Source: Bacillus sp. FSL K6-3431 (GTDB lineage Bacteria > Bacillota > Bacilli > Bacillales > Bacillaceae_C). Taken from it: DNA of 64,000 nt. A program made the translations under genes and the position numbers. Shown piece by piece: positions 1-8,916 of the stretch. The stretch lies in the NCBI RefSeq assembly GCF_038002605.1, contig NZ_JBBOCT010000001.1:2790001-2854000 (forward strand). Reading direction: 5' to 3'. The notes beneath the pieces were generated by a model, which ran no database searches, was not told the DNA's origin, and was given only the letters and a program-made list of their open reading frames with translations. The stretch's first letter is position 1. Every line of letters begins with the position of its first letter.

Positions 1-168
1 TTTATTAGTAAGCCAGTCCTAATTGTCTTAGTCTTATAGTCATATTGAAAAAAATGGCAAAAAATGCGATATTATTTTTGAACTTTAGGATTATTAAGTA
101 TTTATAGCTTTATTGTTGAATAATGCGATAGAATAATAGATGTGAATTGTAAAGTAGGTGATACGTCG

Positions 169-831
169 ATGATCTATCAAATTAGGATATTAAAGGGATT
201 ATTTAACCCAATAAGAAGTTTTTTTCAATTGGAAAAAGCGGAAGCAATATATGGTTTGCGAATGAAGATCTTTTGGCTTTTTCTAGTAAGCGCTTTGGTC
301 TTTGCTATCAGCGGTTGGATCGGAGTCGGAACGCATGTGATCTCACCCCAACTTGTAAAGTTAACAGCTGTGCAGTATGAAGGTTTGAAAAGTTATTTTG
401 TCGTAGGTCGCTTTCTGTTAGGACTGCTTTATGCGGGGGTTATTTTATACCTGCCTCCCCTTTTGTTTGGGCCGTTGACTAATACAAGTTATTCCAAACT
501 TGTAGTGATGCAAGCGTTTGTTTTACCAATTTTATTGATGGAGCAAGTGACATTTATATTATTAGCGATTGGGTTAGACCTGCCTTGGTACTCTTCTCCC
601 CTGTCGCTTGGAGTGATTGCACAATACATAACAGTGAAAAAATATATCATATTCCTCTTGGGCTGTGTATCGATATTCAAATTATGGGTGATTGCTGTTC
701 AATACAGAGGATTACGCATGCTAACAACCAGTTCCCCGCGTGCAATTGCAGCAATGGTTATTTCCTTTCAGCTGGTTTTTTGGTCAATTTCAGCATTTTT
801 TGCCTATGTGAACTTCTATATTATTTTATAA
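169..831 (+). CDS. Yip1-family-like integral membrane protein
   Basis: The product is about 220 residues with some five hydrophobic segments and little extramembrane sequence. The pattern resembles Yip1-domain proteins such as YknW of Bacillus, but the family call rests on overall look and on the HlyD-like neighbour rather than a diagnostic motif. I place the start at ATG 169, because TAGGTG lies 8 bases upstream; a GTG at 142 is in frame but has no evident ribosome-binding site. The next gene starts 21 bases after the stop, so the two are probably co-transcribed. In B. subtilis a Yip1 protein and an HlyD-like protein work with an ABC ATPase and permease; no such genes follow here. Confidence 0.6.
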   Translation: MIYQIRILKGLFNPIRSFFQLEKAEAIYGLRMKIFWLFLVSALVFAISGWIGVGTHVISPQLVKLTAVQYEGLKSYFVVGRFLLGLLYAGVILYLPPLLFGPLTNTSYSKLVVMQAFVLPILLMEQVTFILLAIGLDLPWYSSPLSLGVIAQYITVKKYIIFLLGCVSIFKLWVIAVQYRGLRMLTTSSPRAIAAMVISFQLVFWSISAFFAYVNFYIIL

Positions 832-852
832 AATGAAACGTGGTGAATGTTT

Positions 853-2109
853 GTGAAGCGGAGATGGATGCGGGCGCTTGGAACGACATCTATAATAGTT
901 TTCATCGGTCTCAATATATTTTTTATTGAAAAAGAAAATAGCCGTGCAGATCGATTAAATTTTGTGTCGAATTGGACACGTGTAGTGGCGGGAGATGTCA
1001 TCGAAACAACACCTGTTGAAGGTGTGATTACCCCGGCAGAAAAACACCCGATTTTTATCGACCCACATACTGAATTCAGCCGATTCTTAGTCGAAAAAGG
1101 CGCTAGGGTGGAAAGCGGTACACCGTTATTTGAGTATGCCAGCGATAATTTAGAGCAACAAAAGACACTGCTTGATACGGAAATTTCTAGCTTAATTGCG
1201 TCGAAAAATAGTATTGATGCTTTTATACGGAGTTTGGAAGGGATAAAATATGCATTACCATCTCCTGTGACAAGATCCTTTTTTACGGCAGAAGAAGCGA
1301 CTGATGCGGCCAGCCGCGCAGATCAAGAAGCGATATCAACAAGGGTACTTTCCGTCTCTATAGATCAAGCGATTGCTGAAAAAGAATTGGAAAAGGACAA
1401 AATCGATCTGGACATCAAAAAATATGAGGATCAGCGACAAACCATTGAAAGTGGTAGAAGCGGATTAACTGTGTTGAGTTCACATGCGGGCATTGTCGAG
1501 GATATTTCTTTCGCCCTGGATAATCCAGTGATTACTATCGTTTCGGATACATCGGTGATGGAAGGTAGAATGACAGAGGAACAAATGCAAGTCGTCGAAG
1601 AAGGCATGAAAGCGGATATTACCTCGAACTTGTTCACTGGGAAGATTATTGGAGAAATAAACAAACTTGAAACGTTGCCAATTGATCGTCCCGAGATAGA
1701 TAAGGAGAGTTTATATCGTTTTACGGCTGAGCTTGGCGAACATGACGAGAAACTTAACATTGGCTACCACGTCGATGCGAAGATCATCACGGCTGAAGCA
1801 ATCGATGTCCCTGTCTTTGACAAGAAAAGCACGTTTAAAGATGGGGAAATAATGCATGTATGGATGTTAAACGATCAAGGTTTCGCCGAAATGCGTGTCA
1901 TTAATCCAGGATTAAAAGTTGGGAAGCGCCTAGAGGTGAAAAGCGGTGTGAAGCTAGAAGACTTTTATGTATTAGATCAACAGGAGGTCCATTCCCAAGC
2001 ACCTTTCATCACACCATTTAAAGTGAACAAGCTTAAGAAAACTGCATGGAGTGAAACAAGGTTTAAGAAGATTTTAAAATATGTTCTAATTGGTGTTTTA
2101 CAGCGTTGA
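853..2109 (+). CDS. HlyD/RND-type membrane-fusion adaptor-like protein
   Basis: An N-terminal membrane anchor (about residues 8-26) is followed by an extracytoplasmic region with the order expected of HlyD/YknX-type adaptors: a beta-barrel/lipoyl-like half, a long charged helical hairpin (about residues 95-205), the second lipoyl-like half, then barrel segments. Such proteins couple a membrane pump to export of peptides or drugs. GTG 853 is preferred because GGTGA lies 6 bases upstream; ATG 847 is in frame but abuts that motif. The gene follows the Yip1-like gene and ends at a strong terminator. No ABC ATPase or permease lies downstream, so the partner pump is outside the window, elsewhere, or absent. 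Confidence 0.7.
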   Translation: MKRRWMRALGTTSIIVFIGLNIFFIEKENSRADRLNFVSNWTRVVAGDVIETTPVEGVITPAEKHPIFIDPHTEFSRFLVEKGARVESGTPLFEYASDNLEQQKTLLDTEISSLIASKNSIDAFIRSLEGIKYALPSPVTRSFFTAEEATDAASRADQEAISTRVLSVSIDQAIAEKELEKDKIDLDIKKYEDQRQTIESGRSGLTVLSSHAGIVEDISFALDNPVITIVSDTSVMEGRMTEEQMQVVEEGMKADITSNLFTGKIIGEINKLETLPIDRPEIDKESLYRFTAELGEHDEKLNIGYHVDAKIITAEAIDVPVFDKKSTFKDGEIMHVWMLNDQGFAEMRVINPGLKVGKRLEVKSGVKLEDFYVLDQQEVHSQAPFITPFKVNKLKKTAWSETRFKKILKYVLIGVLQR

Positions 2110-2130
2110 TTTAGGTTAGGTGAGAAATGG

Positions 2131-2170
2131 AAAGGAATGATCCCGATATTATGTTGGGTCATTCCTTTTT
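2131..2170 (+). terminator. Rho-independent terminator after the HlyD-like gene
   Basis: GGAATGA-T-CCC pairs with GGGTCATTCC across an 11-base loop, with a single-base bulge, and is followed by TTTTT. It ends the plus-strand pair of genes. Confidence 0.85.
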
Positions 2171-2284
2171 GATATTACTAGTTCTTTGCACTGGAGTATG
2201 GATAGCTTACTTTGATTTAGAAATAAGGAAGACGGAATATTGAAATAGTTGCTGGAGATTATTATTTATGGGTGCTACTTAGTG

Positions 2285-2746
2285 CTACTCTTTTTCATCA
2301 TCGTAGTTTTCTAGTAGGTGTTTATCAGAGATGTGATGAGGATGTTTTCCTAGTGTTGCAAGACTTTTCGCTTGATTGCCGGTTCTAATTCCAAATGAGG
2401 AAAGGATTATTTGCGCTAATTCTCCTGGAATTGGTTCTGAATCTTTATAATACGGCTGGACAGTGAAATGCCATTTTTTTAAATCAACTTGGATGCTTTG
2501 ATGCCATATCCTTTGCCCATACTTCACCTTAACAATAATATCTGTAAAAATACTTAGTGGAATACTAATAACTGCAGGTGATGCACATTTAACCGACGAG
2601 CTGTTATTGTAACCAATCCGAATGGGAACCCTCTTAAGTAAAATAGTCCTATCCTCTGCTAATTCGCCATTACAAATTAACGAATACTTCCTGCTTTTAC
2701 CACTACCATCCGACAAAATACTTTTTATCTCAACATAAAGATTCAA
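2285..2746 (-). CDS. Hypothetical protein, 153 residues
   Basis: I do not recognise this protein. It has no clear signal peptide or membrane span, is mainly beta-prone in its first 110 residues, and ends in a charged tail rich in His, Asp and Glu. A TTG start at 2746 is well supported: GAGGAGG sits about 7 bases upstream on the minus strand, which argues the gene is real. It stands alone, about 295 bases from repeat array A. The 2747-3040 gap upstream is AT-rich and shows no further gene. Confidence 0.6.
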   Translation of the reverse strand: MNLYVEIKSILSDGSGKSRKYSLICNGELAEDRTILLKRVPIRIGYNNSSSVKCASPAVISIPLSIFTDIIVKVKYGQRIWHQSIQVDLKKWHFTVQPYYKDSEPIPGELAQIILSSFGIRTGNQAKSLATLGKHPHHISDKHLLENYDDEKE

Positions 2747-3040
2747 TAAAACCCCTCCTCATATAGGTCCAACATCTCTATTATAGTAAAATATACCCAT
2801 ATTTGTAAATATATATTTATTGTACAGGTTAGTATTTTTGTTACTATCTGATATGAAACGAGAATGGAGGGGGGCTATTTTATGAGAGGTTTTGAGACTG
2901 AAAACTTCACAGTAACAGTGATTTTACACTCGAGAAACGGGGTTTTGATATGATGATGGCTGAGAGCTCTGCCTTCATTCGTCAAATTTACTCTTAAAGG
3001 CATATTATACGGGGTTTTTAGGATTTGGTGTGGATTTATG

Positions 3041-3267
3041 AGCCACTCGGGTGGTTTTCTGGCTACTCGGGGAGTTTATTAGCCACTCAACTGGATTTAC
3101 TGGCCGCTCGGGAGGTTTATAAGCCACTCAACTGATTTACTGACCACTCGGGAGGTTTATTAGCCACTCAACTGGATTTACTGGCCACTCGCGGTTTATT
3201 AGCCACTCAACTGGATTTACTGGCCACTCGCGGTTTATTAGCCACTCAACTGATTTGCTGGCCACTT
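3041..3267 (+). repeat. Tandem array A: 12 monomers of the RGCCACTC 20-bp family
   Basis: Twelve copies of an octamer close to RGCCACTC start at 3041, 3061, 3081, 3102, 3122, 3142, 3162, 3183, 3201, 3222, 3240 and 3260. AGCCACTC and GGCCACTC types alternate, each with its own filler (mostly AACTGGATTTACT after the A type and GGGAGGTTTATTA or CGGTTTATTA after the G type), giving a higher-order unit of about 40 bp. The 39 bp from 3183 are repeated exactly from 3222. The array begins 30 bases beyond the stop codon of the NERD-domain gene. I see no gene in the rest of the 2747-3296 gap. Confidence 0.95.
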
Positions 3268-3296
3268 GAGTAGTTAGCAGCTGTTGATGGTGGGTT

Positions 3297-4286
3297 TTAA
3301 AGAGGTCTAATCATTTTTTGTAATTCCGATAATGATAGTATATATGATCGATTTTTATTTTCTCCAGAGCCTGGTAAATTCAATGATCGCAATAATTTCG
3401 AAGTGATGGATACGGAAGAAAGCTGGAGAAAGTTTTTACATTGGCTATTAGTGATCGTTGAACCTATCAGTAATCGGTAATCTATTAATGCCTGAATATG
3501 TGCATTTTTACTCAAATGTCCACATTTGGCACACTTCCAATTACGCTGCCGTTTTTTAACGGTTAGACAACAACATTTTTCACAGGATATTCCATTCATA
3601 ATCTCGTCTTTATCTATCTGAAATTGTCCTACGATATCCGGATCAGAAGGAATATGAGATTTTATTAGTTGACGAGAAAACTTCTGCAGCTCTTTATTCT
3701 CAATCAACTCTTTCTCATGCCCACTATAAAACCCACTTACCCTCTGCCTAATCGCAGCTGGACGAATCACTTTTTGAGCAACAGCACGATAATCTGGATT
3801 TGGTTTAATAATGGAAGAGCTGTTAGTCATAACAACAAATGAATTATTTGGTAGAGGGAATTTTGAGTGGTTTTTTAATAAATTTCCGAAGTGATATTGC
3901 TGATTTTCCACCTGCTGAATAGGATTCGGAAAAGAGTCTTCCTTTTCATCGATCGTACGAATCATCTGATTTTGATCTATAAATATAGTACCAGCAATAT
4001 TCTTTTCCTCTAAAATTAGAAAGCTTCGTTGTGATAGGAGTAGGAGATCGATTTGAAAGTAGACTTCTTTTGAGAGTGGCAAGCGAAGATCTTGGAAAAT
4101 AAGATGTTGTTTACTAGGAATTTGAGCCACATGATAATCTAGTGCCTGTTCACCGCGATATCCCGCGTATTTTCTCGCTAATTCCTCTTCAATCTTACTT
4201 CTACGTACAGGATTTGCCTTTAGCCGACGCAATAACGCCTCCAACTTAAGAATCCCTATCGGAAATGACCTCGTTTTCTTCTTCAA
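3297..4286 (-). CDS. NERD-domain (nuclease-related) protein with C-terminal zinc ribbon
   Basis: Residues about 40-150 match the NERD pattern: GYRGEQ (Glu46), QIDLLLLS (Asp80) and ILEEKN (Glu93/Lys95), residues laid out like the acidic/Lys core of restriction-type nuclease folds. Residues 235-255 contain CEKC and CAKC pairs separated by 13 residues, a zinc-ribbon arrangement suggesting nucleic-acid binding. The family is common in Bacillales with no settled function. The TTG start at 4286 has GAGGTGA upstream. The gene is monocistronic and lies exactly between repeat arrays A (3' side) and B (5' side). Nuclease activity is inferred, not shown. Confidence 0.8.
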   Translation of the reverse strand: MKKKTRSFPIGILKLEALLRRLKANPVRRSKIEEELARKYAGYRGEQALDYHVAQIPSKQHLIFQDLRLPLSKEVYFQIDLLLLSQRSFLILEEKNIAGTIFIDQNQMIRTIDEKEDSFPNPIQQVENQQYHFGNLLKNHSKFPLPNNSFVVMTNSSSIIKPNPDYRAVAQKVIRPAAIRQRVSGFYSGHEKELIENKELQKFSRQLIKSHIPSDPDIVGQFQIDKDEIMNGISCEKCCCLTVKKRQRNWKCAKCGHLSKNAHIQALIDYRLLIGSTITNSQCKNFLQLSSVSITSKLLRSLNLPGSGENKNRSYILSLSELQKMIRPL

Positions 4287-4486
4287 TTTATCTCACCTCG
4301 TTTATATGATTATATATGGTTTCTACATTTCTCATAAAAACCCTTTAAAAGTGAAGAAACTTTCCTATTTTTGAAAGACGATCCTGTATTATATATTATT
4401 TCAGGAGAAAATCGTCGAGGAACACCGTTCGACATCTTGGATTGTTTGTTATTAGTGAAGTTCTTGGTGATTTAATGAGGTTTATT

Positions 4487-4843
4487 AGCCACTCACTTGA
4501 GGATACTGGCCACTCAGACTTTTTATGAGCCACTCGCTTGGGTTTACTGGCAACTCAGACTTTTTGTAAGCCACTCGCTTGAGCTTACTGGCCACTCAGA
4601 CTTTTTATGAGCCACTCACTCAAGGTTACTGGCCACTCAGACTTTTATGAGCCACTCACTTGAACTTACTGATCACTCAGACTTTTTATGAGCCACTCGC
4701 TTGGATTTACTGGCCACTCAAATTTTATAAGCCACTCGCTCAAGGTTACTGGCTACTCAGATTTTTTATAAGCCACTCGCTTGAGCTTACTGGCCACTCA
4801 GAACTTTTATGAGCCACTCGCTCGGATTTACTGGCCACTCACC
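4487..4843 (+). repeat. Tandem array B: 18 monomers, strictly alternating
   Basis: Eighteen core octamers between 4487 and 4840 alternate AGCCACTC and GGCCACTC (variants GGCAACTC, GATCACTC, GGCTACTC) with spacings of 18-21 bases. The filler after A-type cores is CGCTTGRRYTTACT-like or CACTCAAGGTTACT-like; after G-type cores it is AGACTTTTTATG-like. The filler differs from that of arrays A, C and D while the core is shared. The array lies beyond the terminator of the MscS-like gene and about 200 bases upstream of the NERD gene. The rest of the 4287-4886 gap has no evident gene. Confidence 0.95.
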
Positions 4844-4885
4844 CATATTTTTAGTGATTGTTAACTACATTTATACTTGGAATCA

Positions 4886-4939
4886 ATAAAGAAGCTGCAC
4901 TTCATCAGTATTGAACTGATTTAGTAGCAGCTTCTTTAT
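4886..4939 (-). terminator. Terminator-like hairpin after the MscS-type gene
   Basis: ATAAAGAAGCTGC pairs perfectly with GCAGCTTCTTTAT, and a second inner stem (ATCAGT/ACTGAT) fits inside. Only a short T-rich stretch follows on the minus strand, so termination is likely but the structure is not textbook. Confidence 0.6.
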
Positions 4940-4949
4940 CTATGTCACC

Positions 4950-6641
4950 TTATTGATTTGGTGGTGTGAAGTCTTCGGGTCCATAGTTGTTTTCACCGAT
5001 GTTTGGTTCAGTGTTTGGTTTGATGTTTGTTTTGATGTTTGTTTTGATGTTTGGTTCAACGTATGGATTGTTATTTTCTGATGGTGTTTTTTTCGATGTA
5101 TCTACTTCTGTTTGTTCAATTGTTTTGTCTAGTTTGGCTAGGTAGTTTTTTGCAAAATCTTTTCCTCCTAGACCGAATGCAAGGCCGAATGCCAAGGCCA
5201 ATCCACCTAGAATCAATGTGAATGCTGAGGTAACGATTGTTGCTGCTACTCCTAGTTGATCTAGTGCCATGAACAGTGACAATGCGATGATTGCATATTT
5301 TGCGACTGCTGTGATGAGCTTAAAGCTCGGCCCTGTTAAAATATTTGATAATACTTTTTCGATAATATTGGCGATGATTAGACCAAGTGCCAATATGATT
5401 ACGGCCGCTAATACATTTGGCAAGTATGCTGTGATAGCTGTCAGCATTGTAACAAGGAAATCAAGTTTGACAAGTCTCAACGCTTCGATCGTTAAGAAAA
5501 AGACGATGAGAATTTGCGCGATCGATCCGACAACTTCAGACATACGCACGCTGCCGGAGTTCAGTTTCCAATTTCCTAGTGAAATATTACGTGTCATTGA
5601 GTCAAATCCAACTCGTTGCAGTAGTCCAGACACAATTTGGTGTGCCCATTTTCCGAGCCATATGCTTACTATAATTAATAATACTGCAATAATAATATTC
5701 GGGATCATCGTCATTATGTCATTTAGCATACTGACAGCCGGATCCGTTATTGCGCGGATTTGAAGCTGGTCTATGGCTGAAATGACGATCGGAATCATAA
5801 TTAATACGAAAACAACCGTTCCGATAATTGACGATAGTGATGAATCGCCCAGCATTTTTTGTAATCCGAAACGTTGAGCAAATTTCTCTGTACCAATTGT
5901 TTTTAATAAACCTGTCACAAGATCACGGATAATTTTCGCTACGAACCACCCTACGAATAGAATGAGAGCGGCTGCTAATAACTTCGGAATAAAGGCAAGA
6001 ATATTATCAAGCATATTTCCGAATGGTCCAGAGACGCCGTTAATACTTAACGCACTCAGTACTCCAGGGATGAAGAGCAGCATCACTAGGTAAAAGACGA
6101 TATTACCAGCTGTTTGTAGAAATTTTTCTCCTTCTGCTCCAGATTCAGCAACTTTCATTTTTTCTAAGTAATTTTGGAAGTGGACTTTCTTTCCACCTTT
6201 GATGATCAACATTCTTAACACAGTGGCAATTACATATGCAAAAAGAAGAATTAGTCCTGCTTTTAAAACTGCTGGGATAAAACCGAGTAATGTTCCAAAC
6301 ATACCTAAAAACGGTGATGCAATCGCGCCTAAGTTACTTAATTGGAAGAATAAGATGAAGACGAAAACTAAAATAATATAATAAATAATTTTTCCAATTA
6401 GTTCATTTGTATCTAATGGTTTTCCTTTTGATGGTTCCCCATCAACCGGTGGTACGTGTATGGAATGACGCTTTCCACCAAATAGTTTATCATCCCATTT
6501 TGTTTTTCTTAATAATTTTTCGACCCCTTTACCAATTGCTTTTGCAACAATCCAGCCAATTACCAATACAATTAAAGCCCAAAGTAAACTTGGTAGTTTC
6601 GCTGTATATGTCGAAACCCATCCATAATCTGAAAATGGCAT
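4950..6641 (-). CDS. Mechanosensitive-channel-type protein with repeated TM-helix modules
   Basis: This 563-residue membrane protein contains about five repeats of a two-helix module with motifs such as LLWALIVLVIGWIVAK, ALILFVGWFVAKIIRD, LLIIVSIWLGKWAHQI and AVIILALGLIIANIIEK. These match the conserved TM helix found repeatedly in MscS-related proteins of the CmpX type. A glycine-rich segment near residue 490 (FGLAFGLGGKDFA) is the usual MscS-like pore element. The last 50 residues are hydrophilic with a short tandem repeat (TNIK units). ATG 6641 has AGGAGG upstream. It probably helps relieve osmotic stress, but channel activity is inferred. Confidence 0.75.
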   Translation of the reverse strand: MPFSDYGWVSTYTAKLPSLLWALIVLVIGWIVAKAIGKGVEKLLRKTKWDDKLFGGKRHSIHVPPVDGEPSKGKPLDTNELIGKIIYYIILVFVFILFFQLSNLGAIASPFLGMFGTLLGFIPAVLKAGLILLFAYVIATVLRMLIIKGGKKVHFQNYLEKMKVAESGAEGEKFLQTAGNIVFYLVMLLFIPGVLSALSINGVSGPFGNMLDNILAFIPKLLAAALILFVGWFVAKIIRDLVTGLLKTIGTEKFAQRFGLQKMLGDSSLSSIIGTVVFVLIMIPIVISAIDQLQIRAITDPAVSMLNDIMTMIPNIIIAVLLIIVSIWLGKWAHQIVSGLLQRVGFDSMTRNISLGNWKLNSGSVRMSEVVGSIAQILIVFFLTIEALRLVKLDFLVTMLTAITAYLPNVLAAVIILALGLIIANIIEKVLSNILTGPSFKLITAVAKYAIIALSLFMALDQLGVAATIVTSAFTLILGGLALAFGLAFGLGGKDFAKNYLAKLDKTIEQTEVDTSKKTPSENNNPYVEPNIKTNIKTNIKPNTEPNIGENNYGPEDFTPPNQ

Positions 6642-6756
6642 ATGTATAACTCCTCCTATTTATCATTTCTTCCTTTCCTATTCCTGTTCAAGGTCCCTTT
6701 TAAACCTTTTTTTGGTTCTGAGTAGTTTTCGAATGTTGTTTTTTGTAGAAAGACGC

Positions 6757-6790
6757 AAAAAGACGCTTTCTGAAAGATTCAGAAAGCGTC
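6757..6790 (-). terminator. Terminator of nagA-nagB
   Basis: A perfect 12-bp stem, GACGCTTTCTGA with TCAGAAAGCGTC and a 5-base loop, is followed on the minus strand by TTTTT. It lies 28 bases beyond the nagB stop codon. Confidence 0.85.
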
Positions 6791-6817
6791 CTTATTATCC
6801 TTTTTCGAAAAAACTAA

Positions 6818-7522
6818 TTACAGCTGACTTGCTGCCGCTTCATCGATGATGATCGTTACTTTTGCATGATTTTGGAGAATGGATGCTGGGCATTCTTCAG
6901 AGACTGGACCATTCACCATTTGTTTTACAGCCTCTGCTTTTGCTTCACCAAAAGCAAGTAATACGATCTCTTTTGCTGCCATAATTGATGCAATTCCCAT
7001 TGAGATTGCGTGTGTTGGTACGTCTTCTACTTTTTCGAAGTTACGTTTATTTGACTCGATCGTAGACTCTGTTAATTCCACTACATGTGTCTTAGAGTCA
7101 AAAGATGTTCCTGGTTCGTTGAATCCGATATGCGCATTCGTTCCTAAGCCAAGAACTTGTAAATCTATTGGATGATCTGCCAAAATCGCTTCGTATCGTG
7201 CACATTCTTCTTCTAAGTTTGCAGCAACGCCATTTGGCAAGTTCGTTTCCTTGAACTTCACTTGATCAAAAAGCTCTGCTTTCATAAAATAATCATAACT
7301 TTGATCGTCACTAGGTGCGAGTCCTACGTATTCATCCAAATTCACTGTTGTAACATCTGAAACGTCTAAATTTGCACCACGCATTTTTTCATAAAGCTTA
7401 AGTGGCGTACTACCAGTAGCAAGTCCAAGGGTTTTAATATACCCATTTTCCAGACCAGCTTTCATCAATTCAAGTGCTTTTTCTGCTGCTTCTTCTTGAT
7501 TTTTCACTACAATAATATTCAT
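6818..7522 (-). CDS. nagB: Glucosamine-6-phosphate deaminase
   Basis: It converts glucosamine-6-phosphate to fructose-6-phosphate and ammonia, the last step of amino-sugar catabolism. Typical motifs are present in order: [11 protein letters not shown] (phosphate loop), NLDEYVGL with the catalytic Asp, and [15 protein letters not shown]. The length of 234 residues is normal for the short Bacillus form, which lacks the allosteric C-terminus of the E. coli enzyme. The ATG directly follows the nagA stop codon (TAAATG), so the genes are translationally coupled. No GntR-type regulator (nagR) follows nagB, unlike B. subtilis. Confidence 0.95.
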   Translation of the reverse strand: MNIIVVKNQEEAAEKALELMKAGLENGYIKTLGLATGSTPLKLYEKMRGANLDVSDVTTVNLDEYVGLAPSDDQSYDYFMKAELFDQVKFKETNLPNGVAANLEEECARYEAILADHPIDLQVLGLGTNAHIGFNEPGTSFDSKTHVVELTESTIESNKRNFEKVEDVPTHAISMGIASIMAAKEIVLLAFGEAKAEAVKQMVNGPVSEECPASILQNHAKVTIIIDEAAASQL

Positions 7523-8665
7523 TTATTTTTCCTCCGTTTTTCCAAGTCGATACGTTTTCTCTACTTCAAAGTGCTCATTCATAATGATAAAATCTGCATC
7601 TTTTCCTGAAGTAATGAATCCTTTGTGATCTAAACCAAATTCTCTTGCCTGGTTGCCAGATGTCATTTGTACCGCCTCACCAACAGAACAGCCTGTAAAT
7701 GTCATGATATTTCTAAATGCTTCATCCATTTTCAGTACGCTTCCTGCAAGTGTGTTATCTTCCAAACGGGCTTGGCCATCTTTCACCCACACTTTTTGTC
7801 CGCCAAGCTCATATTCACCATCTTTCATCCCTTTCGCCCTCATCGCATCAGAAATCAAAACAATTCCTTTCGCACCTTTCATACGATAAGCCAAATCAAT
7901 CATATCAGGCGTAATATGAATGCCGTCCGCAATGATCTCTACTTGCAAGCCTTCTGTCAATAAAGCATGACCTGCAACGCCGGCTTCTCTGTGATGAAGT
8001 CCACGCATGCCATTATACAAATGTGTTGCATGAGAAGCTTTACTTTTTATCAACTCTTCCCTTACTGCATCTGAATGTCCGACAGATGGGACTATTCCAC
8101 GCTCAAGCATCACTTCTTCAAATTCTGCGGCACCGGGTCTTTCCGGTGCATATGTAACTAATTTAATCAACTCTCCAGATGCTTCATGCCATTTTAAAAA
8201 TTGTGCAATATCTGGATCTTTTATATATTCATGCGGCTGCGCACCAGCACGTTTTTCTGAAATATATGGACCTTCCAAATGTACGCCCTCAATGGATGCA
8301 CCTTTCTCTTGTGCCACTTTCACTGATTTTAGAGCAGCTTCAATCGCATTTGGCTCCTGTGTCATTGTCGTTGCAAAAAAAGATGTCACACCTTCGTTTA
8401 GTAACTTTTCACTTAAAAATGTTAGATTGTCTGGATCCGCGTCCATTGCATCAATCCCGTGACCACCATGAATGTGAACATCGATCATCCCAGGTATGAC
8501 GATCTTCCCTGCTGCATCGATTACTTCCTCATCTTGTTCTTTTTTATAAAATTTCATATCGCCCACTTCGGCAATTTTTTCAGAAAAACGAATAAAACCA
8601 TCCTTGATAGGTTCTTCTGACTCCCCTGTATAAATAGTAGAGTTAATAAGCACTTTTTTCTTCAA
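7523..8665 (-). CDS. nagA: N-acetylglucosamine-6-phosphate deacetylase
   Basis: It removes the acetyl group from GlcNAc-6-phosphate to feed nagB. The amidohydrolase fold is shown by the HIHGGHG metal motif near residue 62, the HLYNGM histidine segment, and LISDAM with the catalytic Asp. Length (380) fits the family. The start is TTG 8665, with AGAGGTG about 9 bases upstream; no in-frame ATG lies at a suitable distance. It is the first gene of a two-gene operon with a clear upstream promoter and palindrome. Confidence 0.95.
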   Translation of the reverse strand: MKKKVLINSTIYTGESEEPIKDGFIRFSEKIAEVGDMKFYKKEQDEEVIDAAGKIVIPGMIDVHIHGGHGIDAMDADPDNLTFLSEKLLNEGVTSFFATTMTQEPNAIEAALKSVKVAQEKGASIEGVHLEGPYISEKRAGAQPHEYIKDPDIAQFLKWHEASGELIKLVTYAPERPGAAEFEEVMLERGIVPSVGHSDAVREELIKSKASHATHLYNGMRGLHHREAGVAGHALLTEGLQVEIIADGIHITPDMIDLAYRMKGAKGIVLISDAMRAKGMKDGEYELGGQKVWVKDGQARLEDNTLAGSVLKMDEAFRNIMTFTGCSVGEAVQMTSGNQAREFGLDHKGFITSGKDADFIIMNEHFEVEKTYRLGKTEEK

Positions 8666-8723
8666 AAATAATTCACCTCTTCTGGCAGTAATGGCATTTT
8701 TCTATAAGTGTTCACCATCTTTT

Positions 8724-8752
8724 ATTATAATTGTACTTTATGTACATGACAA
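8724..8752 (-). promoter_or_regulatory. SigA-type promoter of nagA with palindrome in the spacer
   Basis: On the minus strand TTGTCA (8747-8752) and TATAAT (8724-8729) are separated by exactly 17 bases. The spacer contains the perfect inverted repeat TGTAC-N5-GTACA (8732-8746). A repressor bound there would block RNA polymerase, so this is a candidate operator; its sequence does not look like the dre site I associate with NagR. Confidence 0.7.
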
Positions 8753-8848
8753 ATAATCTATTTACGTTTTTACAAATATACGTGTGAAATCTATTAGCAG
8801 ATTCTTTCTTTATTGATTGTCTATTATTCAGCCCTAAAATAATTCCTA

Positions 8849-8884
8849 TTAAAAAAATCCCCGAATCCATATGGAATCAGGGAT
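8849..8884 (-). terminator. Terminator of the opine-dehydrogenase-like gene
   Basis: ATCCCCGAATCCA pairs with TGGAATCAGGGAT, with two mismatches, and a run of T follows on the minus strand. Confidence 0.75.
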
Positions 8885-8916
8885 GTCCTAATCTTATCGG
8901 TAACATTGTTCATGGA

